Source: Ruminococcus sp.
GTDB lineage: Bacteria; Bacillota; Clostridia; Oscillospirales; Ruminococcaceae
DNA: 46,779 nucleotides
Assembly: GCA_017513795.1 (NCBI GenBank)
Contig: JAFXEJ010000039.1
Location: forward strand, 1-46,779
Reading direction: 5' to 3'
Made by a program: the position numbers and the translations under genes. The notes below the pieces were generated by a model. That model was not told where the DNA came from. It saw only the letters and a program-made list of their open reading frames with translations, and searched no databases. Positions 1 through 8,132 of this stretch are shown piece after piece (the stretch's first letter is position 1; each line of letters starts with the position of its first letter).

Positions 1-1590
1 GCACCCGGACACACATTCAATGGCTCATATGAAACAACAAAGAAGCCCACATGTACAGAAAAGGGACTTAAAGAAGGAAAATGTACAAAGTGCGGTCAGA
101 CAGTAAGTTCAGTAGAGCTTGACATGCTTGATCATGATTATGAGACATACAAGGTTGTAAAAGAAGTAACATGTGAAGTTGACGGTGCAAAGATCGTTAA
201 GTGTAAAACATGTGATGATACAGATACAGTTACAATAAAGGCACCCGGACATGATTTCAATGGTTCATATAATACTGTAAAGAAGCCTACATGTACAGAA
301 ACAGGTCTTAAAGAAGGCAGATGTACAAGATGTAATGAAGTTGTAAGCACAATCAAGCTTGATAAGCTTGAGCACGATTATGAGACATACAGGGTTGCAA
401 AAGAAGCGACATGTGAAGTGGACGGCGCAAAGATAGATAAGTGCAAGTTATGTGATGCTACAAAAACAGTTATAATATATGCACCTGGACATAATTTCAA
501 CGGCGTCTACAATACAGAAAGAGAAGCTAATTGCGCAAGACCTGGTCTTAAAGTTGGCAAGTGTACAAGATGCAATGAAGTTGTAAGTGAAGCCCGTATT
601 CCGCAGACTGATCATGATTTCGCTATGTGGATCACTTATGTACAGCCTACATGTACAACATACGGATTCAGCATCAGAAAGTGTAAGGTTTGCTCCAGAA
701 TTGAAACAAGGAGAGATGCACCGAAAGGTCATAATTTCAATGGTTCATATGTTACTACACTTGAACCCACTTGTACAGATAAAGGCTTAATGGAAGGCAG
801 ATGTACAAGATGTAATGAAGTTGTAACCACAGCTCTGATTCCTGAAACAGGCGAAAACCATGAATTCAACGGTTCATTTGAAACAGCTGTTGAGCCTACT
901 TGCACAAGAGACGGTGAAAGAGTCGGAAAATGCATCAAGTGCGGTAAGGTTGTTACAAGATCTGCAATTAAGGCTACCGGACATGACTACGGTGCATGGA
1001 CTACAGGTCTTGAAGAAACATGTACACGTCCTGGTTATAGATACAGAGTGTGCAAGAAGTGTCCTAATCGTCAATACGAATCAATAACTCCTCCGGGACA
1101 TAAATTTAACGGCTCATTTGAGGTTATTGCTCCTACTTGTACAGAAGATGGCGAAAGAGTCGGAAAATGTATAAATTGCGGAGATGTTCTTACAAGAACA
1201 ATAATTCCAGCAAAACATAATTACGGCGAGTGGACAATTATTATTGACGGTACATGTACAGATGATGGTTTACAGGTTCGTGAATGTACAGTATGTCACT
1301 ACCATGATAGAGAAGCTATTCCAGGTGATGACCGTGAGCATGAATTCAATGGTTCGTACGAGATTATTGATCCTACATGTACAGAAGACGGTGCAAGAAT
1401 TACAAGATGTATTCACTGCGGAGTTATTCTTGACAAGACAGTAATCGAGAATCTTGGCGGTCATGCATGGGGTGAATGGGAAGTTGTCGAAGAACCTGAC
1501 AGCGAGACACCCGGACTTAAAGAACGTGAATGTGAAGTTTGCGGTGAGGTTGAATCAGAGGAAATCGGTATTGTAGCTGAGTTGACAGTT
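1..1590 (+). repeat. Tandem Cys/His module repeat, 240-nt period
   Basis: Near-identical starts recur at 1, 241, 481 and 721, each reading about gcacccggacataatttcaa. Each 240-nt unit encodes two modules. After ~860 the period drifts and modules diverge, so the 5' copies look more recently duplicated or homogenised. Confidence 0.8.
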
Positions 1591-2676
1591 GAAGACTGCG
1601 GATATGATACTTTCTATTTCCGTGCAAATGGTGGTCTTGACGGCGGATATTCATGGCCTTTATATTATACTGAAACTGATCAGTATACAGGTGAAACAAT
1701 AGGTATATCATATCTGTTACTCAGATTTAATACAAATGTAGACTGGAGTGTTTCAGCATCTTCAAATGTTCATGTTGTAGATGAAAATGGAAATGCACAT
1801 TATTCTGGTTCAGCCGGAGAAAATTACATTCTTGTATATGTGGATGAAATATCATCTTCAATAGAACAGCATATTAACGGAACATACAATCTTACAATTA
1901 CAGCTAATGAGAAATCAGTATCATATGATGTATATCAGTGTAACTGGATATTTAATGGAATTAGCAAAGAAGATCATATCAGAAATATGCAGACACTTAT
2001 CTCAGAAGTAAGTCAGAATAGTGAAGCTGTTAATGCAGTTAAAGGAAATGTACTTACAGATGGTAAAATTGTTGAGTATCCGATAGATGGTTTCAGATAC
2101 ATAGCAATCAAAACTGAAGTAACTTCTTACGGTGAAATAGACTTCGATTATATAATGTATGATGCGAGTGTTGTTATTGATTCAGAAACAAATAATACAA
2201 GAGCAAATCTTAACATTATTGATAAAAGTGGGTTAAATATTATTCAGGGTAATGAGCCTATATTTATAACTAATGGTGTTATTAGTTGCGGTTCATCATA
2301 TTCTTCAGATAAAGAATATGATGAAGAGGTAGCAGTGGGTAACAATAAAGTAAAACTTATAAGTAATTTAGCTGGATTTGTACTGAGTTTTGTTGATGGA
2401 CCAGGTCCGATTGCGGATTTCACTATTGGTTTAATTGCAAGTGAATCAATTAATTTAATTGGTGGTGCTATAATTAACGTAAATACAGACACTAATGGTG
2501 ATGAAGGAGTTCAAACACTCACCACCTACACACTCGAAAATGGATGTGTATTAGATAAGGTGGGACAGCATATTACGGTGTATTGTAACACGCACAATAT
2601 TTCTTCACCTTCAGCTACAATAAATTACACTATTACAGATGGTAATACTTCTCAATCTTTTTCTAAAACAAATTAA
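1..2676 (+). CDS. Surface protein of Cys/His repeat modules (5' end outside window)
   Basis: The reading frame is open from base 1, so the gene starts upstream; the first ATG seen at 124 is internal. The first ~520 visible residues are 13 modules of about 40 residues with the spacing C-x9-C-x2-C-x12/13-H; the last module lacks the first Cys. Two module types alternate, one opening with FNGSY and one with DYETY or YGEW, and together they give a 240-nt period at 1, 241, 481 and 721. Three Cys and one His at fixed spacing suggest a metal site, but that is inference. The last ~330 residues form a non-repeated module that I do not recognise. No dockerin, sortase motif or membrane anchor is visible at the C-terminus. 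Such repeats are common in secreted proteins of gut Firmicutes and have no assigned function. It may share a transcript with the LRR-dockerin gene 61 nt downstream, although a hairpin lies between them. Confidence 0.75.
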   Translation, partial: APGHTFNGSYETTKKPTCTEKGLKEGKCTKCGQTVSSVELDMLDHDYETYKVVKEVTCEVDGAKIVKCKTCDDTDTVTIKAPGHDFNGSYNTVKKPTCTETGLKEGRCTRCNEVVSTIKLDKLEHDYETYRVAKEATCEVDGAKIDKCKLCDATKTVIIYAPGHNFNGVYNTEREANCARPGLKVGKCTRCNEVVSEARIPQTDHDFAMWITYVQPTCTTYGFSIRKCKVCSRIETRRDAPKGHNFNGSYVTTLEPTCTDKGLMEGRCTRCNEVVTTALIPETGENHEFNGSFETAVEPTCTRDGERVGKCIKCGKVVTRSAIKATGHDYGAWTTGLEETCTRPGYRYRVCKKCPNRQYESITPPGHKFNGSFEVIAPTCTEDGERVGKCINCGDVLTRTIIPAKHNYGEWTIIIDGTCTDDGLQVRECTVCHYHDREAIPGDDREHEFNGSYEIIDPTCTEDGARITRCIHCGVILDKTVIENLGGHAWGEWEVVEEPDSETPGLKERECEVCGEVESEEIGIVAELTVEDCGYDTFYFRANGGLDGGYSWPLYYTETDQYTGETIGISYLLLRFNTNVDWSVSASSNVHVVDENGNAHYSGSAGENYILVYVDEISSSIEQHINGTYNLTITANEKSVSYDVYQCNWIFNGISKEDHIRNMQTLISEVSQNSEAVNAVKGNVLTDGKIVEYPIDGFRYIAIKTEVTSYGEIDFDYIMYDASVVIDSETNNTRANLNIIDKSGLNIIQGNEPIFITNGVISCGSSYSSDKEYDEEVAVGNNKVKLISNLAGFVLSFVDGPGPIADFTIGLIASESINLIGGAIINVNTDTNGDEGVQTLTTYTLENGCVLDKVGQHITVYCNTHNISSPSATINYTITDGNTSQSFSKTN

Positions 2677-2687
2677 TTCAAAATGCA

Positions 2688-2714
2688 AAGCCGGTCTCTG
2701 ACCGGTTTTGCTTA
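2688..2714 (+). terminator. Hairpin after the Cys/His repeat gene
   Basis: The arms gcaaagccggt and accggttttgc pair with one G-U and lie about 10 nt after the stop codon. Only a short T-rich tail follows, so termination may be partial and allow read-through into the LRR gene. Confidence 0.5.
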
Positions 2715-2737
2715 CTAAAAATATGAGGTGTTAAACT

Positions 2738-5197
2738 ATGAAGCTAAAAAAAATACTTGCAGCTGCATCGGCATTTGCAGTAATGTTTTCAGGTGTTCTG
2801 CCGGCATTTCAGGAGATGTCCGGAAACACCATGAATGCGTTCGCAGAGGATGCAGCTCAGACTGAAAGCTCTGATGCCGACGGAACATGGACAATTGATG
2901 AAAGCGGAACACTTACAATAAGCGGTTCCGGAAGTATGTCTGATCTTTCCTTTCGTGAGCACAGTGATTCAGTAGTCAATATTGTAATCAAAGAAGGCGT
3001 AACGGATATTCCGAAAATAGCATTTGCTTATTTTGAAGTTCTTGAAAATATCAGCATTGCAGGCAGTGTCACTTCTATCGGAGAATATTCTTTTACCGGA
3101 TGTTCAGCTCTTGAATCTCTGATTATTCCTGATTCTGTTTCAGAAATCGGTGAATGTGCTTTCATCGGCTGTGCAAAACTTTCTGAAATCAGACTTTCGG
3201 AAAATCTTACCGGAATAGGCAATAATGCTTTTAACGGATGTACTTCTCTTACAGAGATAGAAATTCCGGCAAGCGTGACAGCAATCGGCGAAAATATATT
3301 TGTTGACTGCCCTGAATTTGAATGTATCAAGGGCGTCAGCGGTTCAGAAGCAGAAAAATATGCTGAAAATAACGGATATAAATTTATAGCTGTTGAAGAC
3401 TCTGAAAAGCCGATAACAACTACAACTACATCAGGAAGCGTTACTACAGTAACTACCACTACTGCTCCTTCTGTACTGTACAGCGGTATTGCGGGAGAAA
3501 ATTCCTCATGGGAAATCGACAGCTGCGGAACTATTGCAATAAGCGGTTCAGGAAGCTTTACAGAAACAAATTACCACGAATACGGTGATTCTATATCTGA
3601 TGTAATGATTTACGATGGTATAACAAATGTGCCGGATTATGCATTTATTCAGAACAAGACAATCAAGAATATTTCGATTGCTGATTCTGTAGAAAAAATC
3701 GGAAAATTCGCATTCTCGGAGTGTTCTGCTCTTACAGCGATAGTATTGCCGGATTCCGTTACAGAATTAAGTGAAGGATTGTTTGCCGGATGCACAGCTC
3801 TTGAGGAAGCAATTCTTCCGAAAAAAATAACAGGTATTCCTGCTTATACATTTACAGAGTGTACATCATTAAAAAAGATAATAATTCCTGATGGTGTGAC
3901 AAGTATAGGAACAAGTGCTTTTGCAGACTGTAAATCACTTGAAGAAGTCACAATTTCAAAAAATGTTTCAGAGATCGGTGACTGGGCATTTACAGGAACA
4001 TCTGCGGATTTTGTTATAAACGGATACAAGGATACAGCCTCACAGAAATATGCAGAAACTTACGGTATCAGATTCAATTGCCTTGATGCAGAAACAACAA
4101 CGACAACAACTTCTACAACTACTGTAACTACTACTACTACATCAAAGACAACAGAAAGTACAACAACTTCTTCAAAGACTACAACAACATCAAAGACAAC
4201 AGAAAGCACAACGACTTCTTCAAAGACTACAACAACACCAAAGACAACAGAAAGCACAACGACTTCTTCAAAGACTACAACATCATCAAAGACAACAGAA
4301 AGCACAACGACTTCTTCAAAGTCAACAACATCAAAGACAACAGAAAGCACAACGACTTCTTCAAAGTCAACAACATCAAAGACAACAGAAAGCACAACAA
4401 CTACATCAAAGACTACAACATCAAAGACAACAGAAAGCACAACGACTTCCTCAAAGACTACAACAACATCAAAGACAACAGAAAGAACAACGACTTCTTC
4501 AAAGACTACAACAACATCAAAGACAACAGAAAGCACAACGACTTCCTCAAAGACTACAACAACATCAAAGACAACAGAAAGCACAACGACTTCTTCAAAG
4601 ACTACATCATCAAAGACAACAGAAAGTACAACCACAACAACAACTATGACTTCTTCCACAACTACAACTACGAAACTGCCTGCTCCGTTTGATGTCAAGC
4701 AGCCATCAGAGTCTGATTTGAAAGTCGGAAACACATTTACGCTTGACTATACTGCAAATGAAGATATAGATACTTCAACAATCAGATTCTATTCAACAAA
4801 CGAGAAGGTTCTGATAGTTACTAATGATGGAAAAGTTACTGTAATAGCTGAAGGTAAGGCTGAAATTATTGTAAACGCTAAATCAAAAGCTGGCGATATA
4901 TTCCTTGACAGCATGAATCTCACTATCAAGGGAAGCGTTTTCCTGACTGGTGATGTCACACAGGATGGTATCATTAATGGTTCTGATGCTGCTCTTGCGC
5001 TCAGAGCATATACAATGATAAATTCAGGCGGAGAATCTTCTCTCAGCTCAACTCAGGAAAAAGCAGCTGATGTAAACGGTGATGGTATGATTACTGCTTC
5101 TGATGCTACTATCATTCTTCGTTACTATACATTGATATCATCAGGTACAGCAAGCGGAAATGCTCCGACTATTGAAGAATGGCTTAAAAACCAGTAA
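2738..5197 (+). CDS. BspA-like leucine-rich-repeat protein with Ig-like domain and dockerin
   Basis: Secreted 819-residue protein predicted to bind a scaffoldin cohesin. A signal peptide (MKLKKILAAASAFAVMFSG) covers about residues 1-37. Two blocks of BspA-type LRRs (residues ~50-215 and ~245-455) carry repeats such as SVTSIGEYSFTGCSALESL and are separated by a short Thr linker. A long Thr/Ser/Lys linker (~452-646) is followed by a Big_2-like Ig domain (~650-735) and a type I dockerin (~735-810). The dockerin has two calcium loops, GDVTQDGIINGSDA and ADVNGDGMITASDA. The ATG is preceded by gaggtg at good spacing. BspA LRRs usually mediate adhesion or protein binding, so a role in attachment or assembly is more likely than catalysis; no catalytic domain is visible. 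Fusion of BspA repeats to a dockerin points to cellulosome incorporation. Confidence 0.88.
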   Translation: MKLKKILAAASAFAVMFSGVLPAFQEMSGNTMNAFAEDAAQTESSDADGTWTIDESGTLTISGSGSMSDLSFREHSDSVVNIVIKEGVTDIPKIAFAYFEVLENISIAGSVTSIGEYSFTGCSALESLIIPDSVSEIGECAFIGCAKLSEIRLSENLTGIGNNAFNGCTSLTEIEIPASVTAIGENIFVDCPEFECIKGVSGSEAEKYAENNGYKFIAVEDSEKPITTTTTSGSVTTVTTTTAPSVLYSGIAGENSSWEIDSCGTIAISGSGSFTETNYHEYGDSISDVMIYDGITNVPDYAFIQNKTIKNISIADSVEKIGKFAFSECSALTAIVLPDSVTELSEGLFAGCTALEEAILPKKITGIPAYTFTECTSLKKIIIPDGVTSIGTSAFADCKSLEEVTISKNVSEIGDWAFTGTSADFVINGYKDTASQKYAETYGIRFNCLDAETTTTTTSTTTVTTTTTSKTTESTTTSSKTTTTSKTTESTTTSSKTTTTPKTTESTTTSSKTTTSSKTTESTTTSSKSTTSKTTESTTTSSKSTTSKTTESTTTTSKTTTSKTTESTTTSSKTTTTSKTTERTTTSSKTTTTSKTTESTTTSSKTTTTSKTTESTTTSSKTTSSKTTESTTTTTTMTSSTTTTTKLPAPFDVKQPSESDLKVGNTFTLDYTANEDIDTSTIRFYSTNEKVLIVTNDGKVTVIAEGKAEIIVNAKSKAGDIFLDSMNLTIKGSVFLTGDVTQDGIINGSDAALALRAYTMINSGGESSLSSTQEKAADVNGDGMITASDATIILRYYTLISSGTASGNAPTIEEWLKNQ
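4142..4640 (+). repeat. Thr/Ser linker tandem repeat (48/45 nt)
   Basis: Eleven copies of a 15-16-residue unit (SKTTESTTTSSKTTTT and variants) sit inside the LRR-dockerin gene. Near-identical DNA copies mean the number can change by slippage. Such linkers usually separate domains and may be O-glycosylated. Confidence 0.9.
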
Positions 5198-5258
5198 TAT
5201 ACGATTTTTATAATAAAAAACCGGGCATACTAAGACGGATAGTTATATAGAAGTATTG

Positions 5259-5296
5259 CAAAGCCACTTTTGATATTTATGTCAAAAGCGGCTTTG
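5259..5296 (+). terminator. Hairpin downstream of the LRR-dockerin gene
   Basis: Fifteen-base arms caaagccacttttga and tcaaaagcggctttg pair with one mismatch. There is no good T-tract, so this is a weak terminator or a transcript-end stabiliser. The MITE-like insertion begins 8 nt after the hairpin, and its target duplication overlaps the last bases of the stem. Confidence 0.4.
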
Positions 5297-5303
5297 TGTT
5301 GCT

Positions 5304-5439
5304 GTATGTGTAAAATTTCGTAGGCAAACATATTTTTATGTAGGGGCGGATGCCTACATCCGCCCGTTACGAATGTAATATGTCTGCGGTGCGATGTGGG
5401 CATCGCACCCTACATTGCCTATATATTTTTTACACATAC
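5304..5439. mobile_element. 136-bp MITE-like element with 12-bp TIRs and 9-bp target duplication
   Basis: Perfect 12-bp terminal inverted repeats gtatgtgtaaaa (5304-5315) and ttttacacatac (5428-5439) bound the element. The 9-bp direct repeat tgtgttgct abuts both ends (5295-5303 and 5440-5448), as expected for a target-site duplication. Inside are further nested inverted pairs: taggcaa/ttgccta (5321-5327, 5415-5421) and tgtaggg/ccctaca (5339-5345, 5408-5414). Two GC-rich hairpins lie in the centre, gggcggatg/catccgccc (5344-5365) and ggtgcgatg/catcgcacc (5388-5409). It has no coding capacity, so a transposase would have to act in trans; its family cannot be named from this sequence. Confidence 0.75.
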
Positions 5440-5455
5440 TGTGTTGCTTGTGACA

Positions 5456-5484
5456 TTGACTATTTATAATATATTTGCTATAAT
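5456..5484 (+). promoter_or_regulatory. Sigma-A promoter of the SUFU gene
   Basis: TTGACT, a 17-bp spacer and TATAAT, about 80 bp before the ATG at 5566. The -35 lies 17 bp after the end of the MITE-like element. A small direct repeat, catagtaag, follows in the leader before the Shine-Dalgarno aaggag. Confidence 0.7.
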
Positions 5485-5565
5485 CAGTTTGATAAAAAAG
5501 TATTTTACGGCGACACTACATTTCATAGTAAGAAAATGAAAACCTCATAGTAAGGAGAAAGTTGA

Positions 5566-6229
5566 ATGACTAAGGAAGAATTTTTGCAGCGTATAGAAAG
5601 TGATGAAGAATATTCACCAGGATGGCAAGCCATTGATGATGCATTTGAGTTATTATATCCGGGACAACAGCCTAAACACTTTGGAACTCTTTTACATTCC
5701 AGAGCGATATGTGGAGGAGACAACTATTTAGATGGATATTCAATATATGATTCTAATAAAGGATATAAACATATTGTTACTTATGGCATGACTGTGCTAT
5801 ATGGAGATGAAGAAGCGTTTGGTGGTGAGTGGAATGGTTGGGGATATGAAATGACCATCAAACTAAAAGAAAAAACAGAAGAAAATTGCATGTGGGCAAT
5901 TGACATGCTTTCAAATCTGGCAAGATATACTTATCAAAGTAAAAAAATATTTTGAACCAAATCAATATGTAAAAGGAAATGGAAAATCTTTGCATATAGG
6001 TGTAGAATCGCTTATTACAGCTCTTTTGATAGTGGAGGATACAGAAGTAAAACCTCAACATTCTGTTTATGGTAAAACTGAATTTATGCAATTAGTAGGG
6101 ATTACAGAATCAGAATTACAAGCAATTTTAGCAGATAGTACTAATGTAGATAAATTAATTGAACTTATGAAAGCTGACGGTAATTTAGAATTGGTAACAG
6201 ATATGAATCGTTCCAAGTCGTATTTATAA
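5566..6229 (+). pseudogene. Suppressor-of-fused (SUFU) domain protein, frameshifted
   Basis: Frame 1 (5566-5955) encodes a SUFU-type N-terminal half with EYSPGWQAIDDAFELLYPGQ at its start and later GGEWNGWGYEMTIKLKE and NLARYTYQSKK. It then hits TGA. The expected continuation, YFEPNQYVKGNGKSLH through LVGITESELQA to VTDMNRSKSYL, lies in the next frame and ends at 6229. The switch falls in a run of seven A at 5941-5947; with six A one frame of about 220 residues would result, the usual size for bacterial SUFU proteins. A strong SD (aaggag) and promoter precede it. Bacterial SUFU proteins often sit near polymorphic-toxin immunity genes or stand alone, and their function is poorly known. Possible explanations are a real inactivating indel, an assembly error in a homopolymer, or transcriptional slippage restoring the frame. 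Confidence 0.8.
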
Positions 6230-6302
6230 TTTTATGGAGGCACTTGAAAAATTCAGTCTGACAGAGGGATAAATCTCAATTTATATGTAAGATATTAAAG
6301 TC

Positions 6303-6460
6303 AACACCTCACAAAGCCCGCCTGACGGCTTTGCACAAAATCTGCTTGAATATTTTCCGTCATTCCGCACAGAAATCTCTTGACATACGTTAGTATGCCT
6401 GCGAGATTTCTATACAATCTGACTTCGCATCTTTTGCGCAAGCTCTGTGCGGTGTCGCCT
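6303..6460. repeat. Foldback repeat element, ~160 bp
   Basis: The imperfect ends caacacctcacaaag and ctctgtgcggtgtcg match in 12 of 15 positions as an inverted pair. The centre has the inverted pair agaaatctc/gagatttct around catac/gtatg. It has no coding capacity and looks like a non-autonomous repeat. Confidence 0.5.
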
Positions 6461-6463
6461 AAA

Positions 6464-6494
6464 ATAACCCGTGAAGAATTTCTTCACGGGTTAT
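6464..6494. terminator. Perfect 15-bp-arm hairpin
   Basis: The arms ataacccgtgaagaa and ttcttcacgggttat are separated by one base. It could act as a terminator in either direction, but the T-tracts are poor on both strands. Confidence 0.45.
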
Positions 6495-6543
6495 GCTTCT
6501 TTATGACTATCTGCCTTATGCTCGTTTTTTAAAAAAAACAGAT

Positions 6544-6590
6544 TTAAGGCGATACTGCACAAATCATACAGCTTTGTGCGGTATTGCATT
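6544..6590. repeat. Short foldback sharing ends with the 6303-6460 element
   Basis: The left end ttaaggcgatactgcacaaa and the right end tttgtgcggtattgca form an inverted pair. The left end matches the inverted right end of the larger foldback (ttttaggcgacaccgcacag), so both appear to belong to one repeat family. Confidence 0.5.
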
Positions 6591-6620
6591 AATTCCAGCA
6601 GATAAAAGTCTGCTGGAATT
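6589..6620 (-). terminator. Hairpin after glnA
   Basis: The perfect 13-bp arms taattccagcaga and tctgctggaatta lie about 20 nt past the glnA stop. There is no strong T-tract on the minus strand, so it is either a modest terminator or a 3'-end stabiliser. Confidence 0.45.
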
Positions 6621-6639
6621 AAAAATGTATTGTATGGGA

Positions 6640-8064
6640 TCAAAGATTATAATAACGATCGAATTCTGCGGGATGTGGGATTGCAGCGAGTGCACGGCAT
6701 TCCTCACGCTTGGAGCGGATAAAGTTGTTGATAAGTTCCTCAGGGAAAACACCGCCGGCGAGGAGGTAATCGTGATCCTTTTCAAGAGCGTCAAGAGCCT
6801 GTTCGAGTGATGTCGGGAGGTGAGTAAGCTTTGCCTTTTCTTCGTCGCTGAGGTGGAAAAGGTTTACGTCATACGGACCCCAGCCATTCTCATGAGGATC
6901 AATCTGATTCTTGATACCGTCAAGACCAGCCATGAGGATCGCAGCATAGCAGAAGTACGGGTTACATGTAGCGTCGGGGTTACGAAGTTCGAAACGTCTG
7001 CGGTCAGGAGTTTTTGCATAAGCCGGAATACGGATTACTGCGCTGCGGTTTGAAGTTGCGTATCCTACTGTAACAGGAGCTTCAAATCCGGGAACAAGTC
7101 TCTTGAATGAGTTTGTGCTCGGGTTTGTTATTGCGCAGAGTGAATTAATATGCTTGAGAAGTCCGCCCATGAAGTAGTGAGCTTCCTTGCTTAGGTGTGC
7201 ATAGCCGTTGTCATCGGAGAATACAGGCTGTCCGTCTTTAAGAAGAAGCATATGAACATGCATACCGTTTCCAGCCTCGCCCATAACAGGCTTGGGCATG
7301 AATGTAGCGGATTTGCCGTATTTTCTTGCAGTATTGTGAATTATATACTTGATAGTCATCGTTGCGTCAGCCATCTTGGACATCACACCGAGCTTAGGCT
7401 CGATTTCAAACTGACCAGCCGCACCAACTTCGGGGTGGTGGTAGTTGATACCAATGCCGGCTTCTTCCATAAGGAGACACATTTCGCTTCTTGCCTCGTA
7501 GGAAACATCGTATGGCTTAGCGATGTGGTAGTTCTTCTGCTTGGGAACGACATTTCCCATTCCGTCAACAGCGCTGTTCCAGTGAGCCTGCTGAGCGTCA
7601 ACTGTGAAACCTACTGACTGTGCGCTTACATCCCAGCCCACGTTGTCAAAGAGATAGAATTCGAATTCGGGGAGAATGAGCATTGTATCAGCAATGCCGC
7701 AGTCCTTCATGTACTGCTCGGCAGCTGCAACGATATTTCTCGGATACTGTGCAAGCGGACGGTTTTCGGGATAGTCAATAATCATTGCGTTACCCATCAT
7801 TGAAAGAGTAGGGATATCACAGAAAGGATCTATTGAGGCAGTATCGGGATCGGGGATAAATACCATATCGCTTTTTTCAACAACAGCATAGCCGTAATTG
7901 GAAGCGTCAAATCCGATACCGTTTTTCATTACATCTTCGCTGAAATCCTTTGCAGGAATTGTTACATGACGGAACTGTCCGTTGATATCGACCATTTTAA
8001 AGTCAACCATTTTGATATCCTTTTCACGGATAAGCTCCATTATCATCTGTATTTTATTGTTCAT
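6640..8064 (-). CDS. glnA: Glutamine synthetase, type I
   Basis: Makes glutamine from glutamate, ammonia and ATP in the cytosol. The 474-residue length fits GSI. Visible signatures are the metal-binding Glu pair in LPEFEFYLFD (~133-135), the NGMHVHMLL ammonium/ATP region, the NRSAVIRIP motif with an active-site Arg, and RRFELRNPDATCNPY. In the region where GSI-beta enzymes carry the adenylylated Tyr (NLYDLPPEE in E. coli), this protein has NLFHLSDEE. Phe replaces Tyr, so adenylylation control is not expected. ATG is preceded by aaaaggagcg. The gene is monocistronic, with its own promoter and a downstream hairpin, and is divergent from the GH43 gene. Confident on function; regulation is inferred. 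Confidence 0.96.
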   Translation of the reverse strand: MNNKIQMIMELIREKDIKMVDFKMVDINGQFRHVTIPAKDFSEDVMKNGIGFDASNYGYAVVEKSDMVFIPDPDTASIDPFCDIPTLSMMGNAMIIDYPENRPLAQYPRNIVAAAEQYMKDCGIADTMLILPEFEFYLFDNVGWDVSAQSVGFTVDAQQAHWNSAVDGMGNVVPKQKNYHIAKPYDVSYEARSEMCLLMEEAGIGINYHHPEVGAAGQFEIEPKLGVMSKMADATMTIKYIIHNTARKYGKSATFMPKPVMGEAGNGMHVHMLLLKDGQPVFSDDNGYAHLSKEAHYFMGGLLKHINSLCAITNPSTNSFKRLVPGFEAPVTVGYATSNRSAVIRIPAYAKTPDRRRFELRNPDATCNPYFCYAAILMAGLDGIKNQIDPHENGWGPYDVNLFHLSDEEKAKLTHLPTSLEQALDALEKDHDYLLAGGVFPEELINNFIRSKREECRALAAIPHPAEFDRYYNL

Positions 8065-8103
8065 TGGGAATCGCTCCTTTTATTAAAATAAATTCTAATG
8101 ATA

Positions 8104-8132
8104 ATTATAACATAATTTTCTTTATACTTCAA
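8104..8132 (-). promoter_or_regulatory. Sigma-A promoter of glnA
   Basis: On the minus strand TTGAAG, a 17-bp spacer and TATAAT. The rest of the 254-bp divergent gap to the GH43 gene is AT-rich. No clear GlnR-type palindrome was recognised. Confidence 0.65.

Larger units (their letters stand above)
6230..6639. other. Non-coding, hairpin-rich stretch between SUFU and glnA
   Basis: I find no credible gene here. The stretch is packed with inverted repeats: a ~160-bp foldback (6303-6460), a perfect 15-bp-arm hairpin (6464-6494), a short foldback sharing the same end sequence (6544-6590) and a 13-bp-arm hairpin (~6589-6620) just after the glnA stop codon. Confidence 0.7.

Noticed and set aside
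4142-4640. CRISPR-like array
   Set aside because: The repeats are contiguous, in frame and code for the linker; there are no unique spacers.
4060-4734. Val-rich 224-codon minus-strand frame
   Set aside because: It is the reverse of the Thr/Ser tandem repeat and has no credible start signal.
5941-5947. Programmed frameshift as the preferred reading of the SUFU locus
   Set aside because: Seven A is short for efficient slippage and no stimulatory structure is evident; indel or sequencing error is simpler, so this is left only as a possibility.
5900-6229. Separate 109-codon gene after the SUFU frame
   Set aside because: Its sequence continues the SUFU protein and it has no SD of its own; better read as the second half of the frameshifted gene.
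6493-6810. Plus-strand frame of 105 codons over the glnA 3' end
   Set aside because: It overlaps glnA antisense, has low-complexity codons and lacks a SD.
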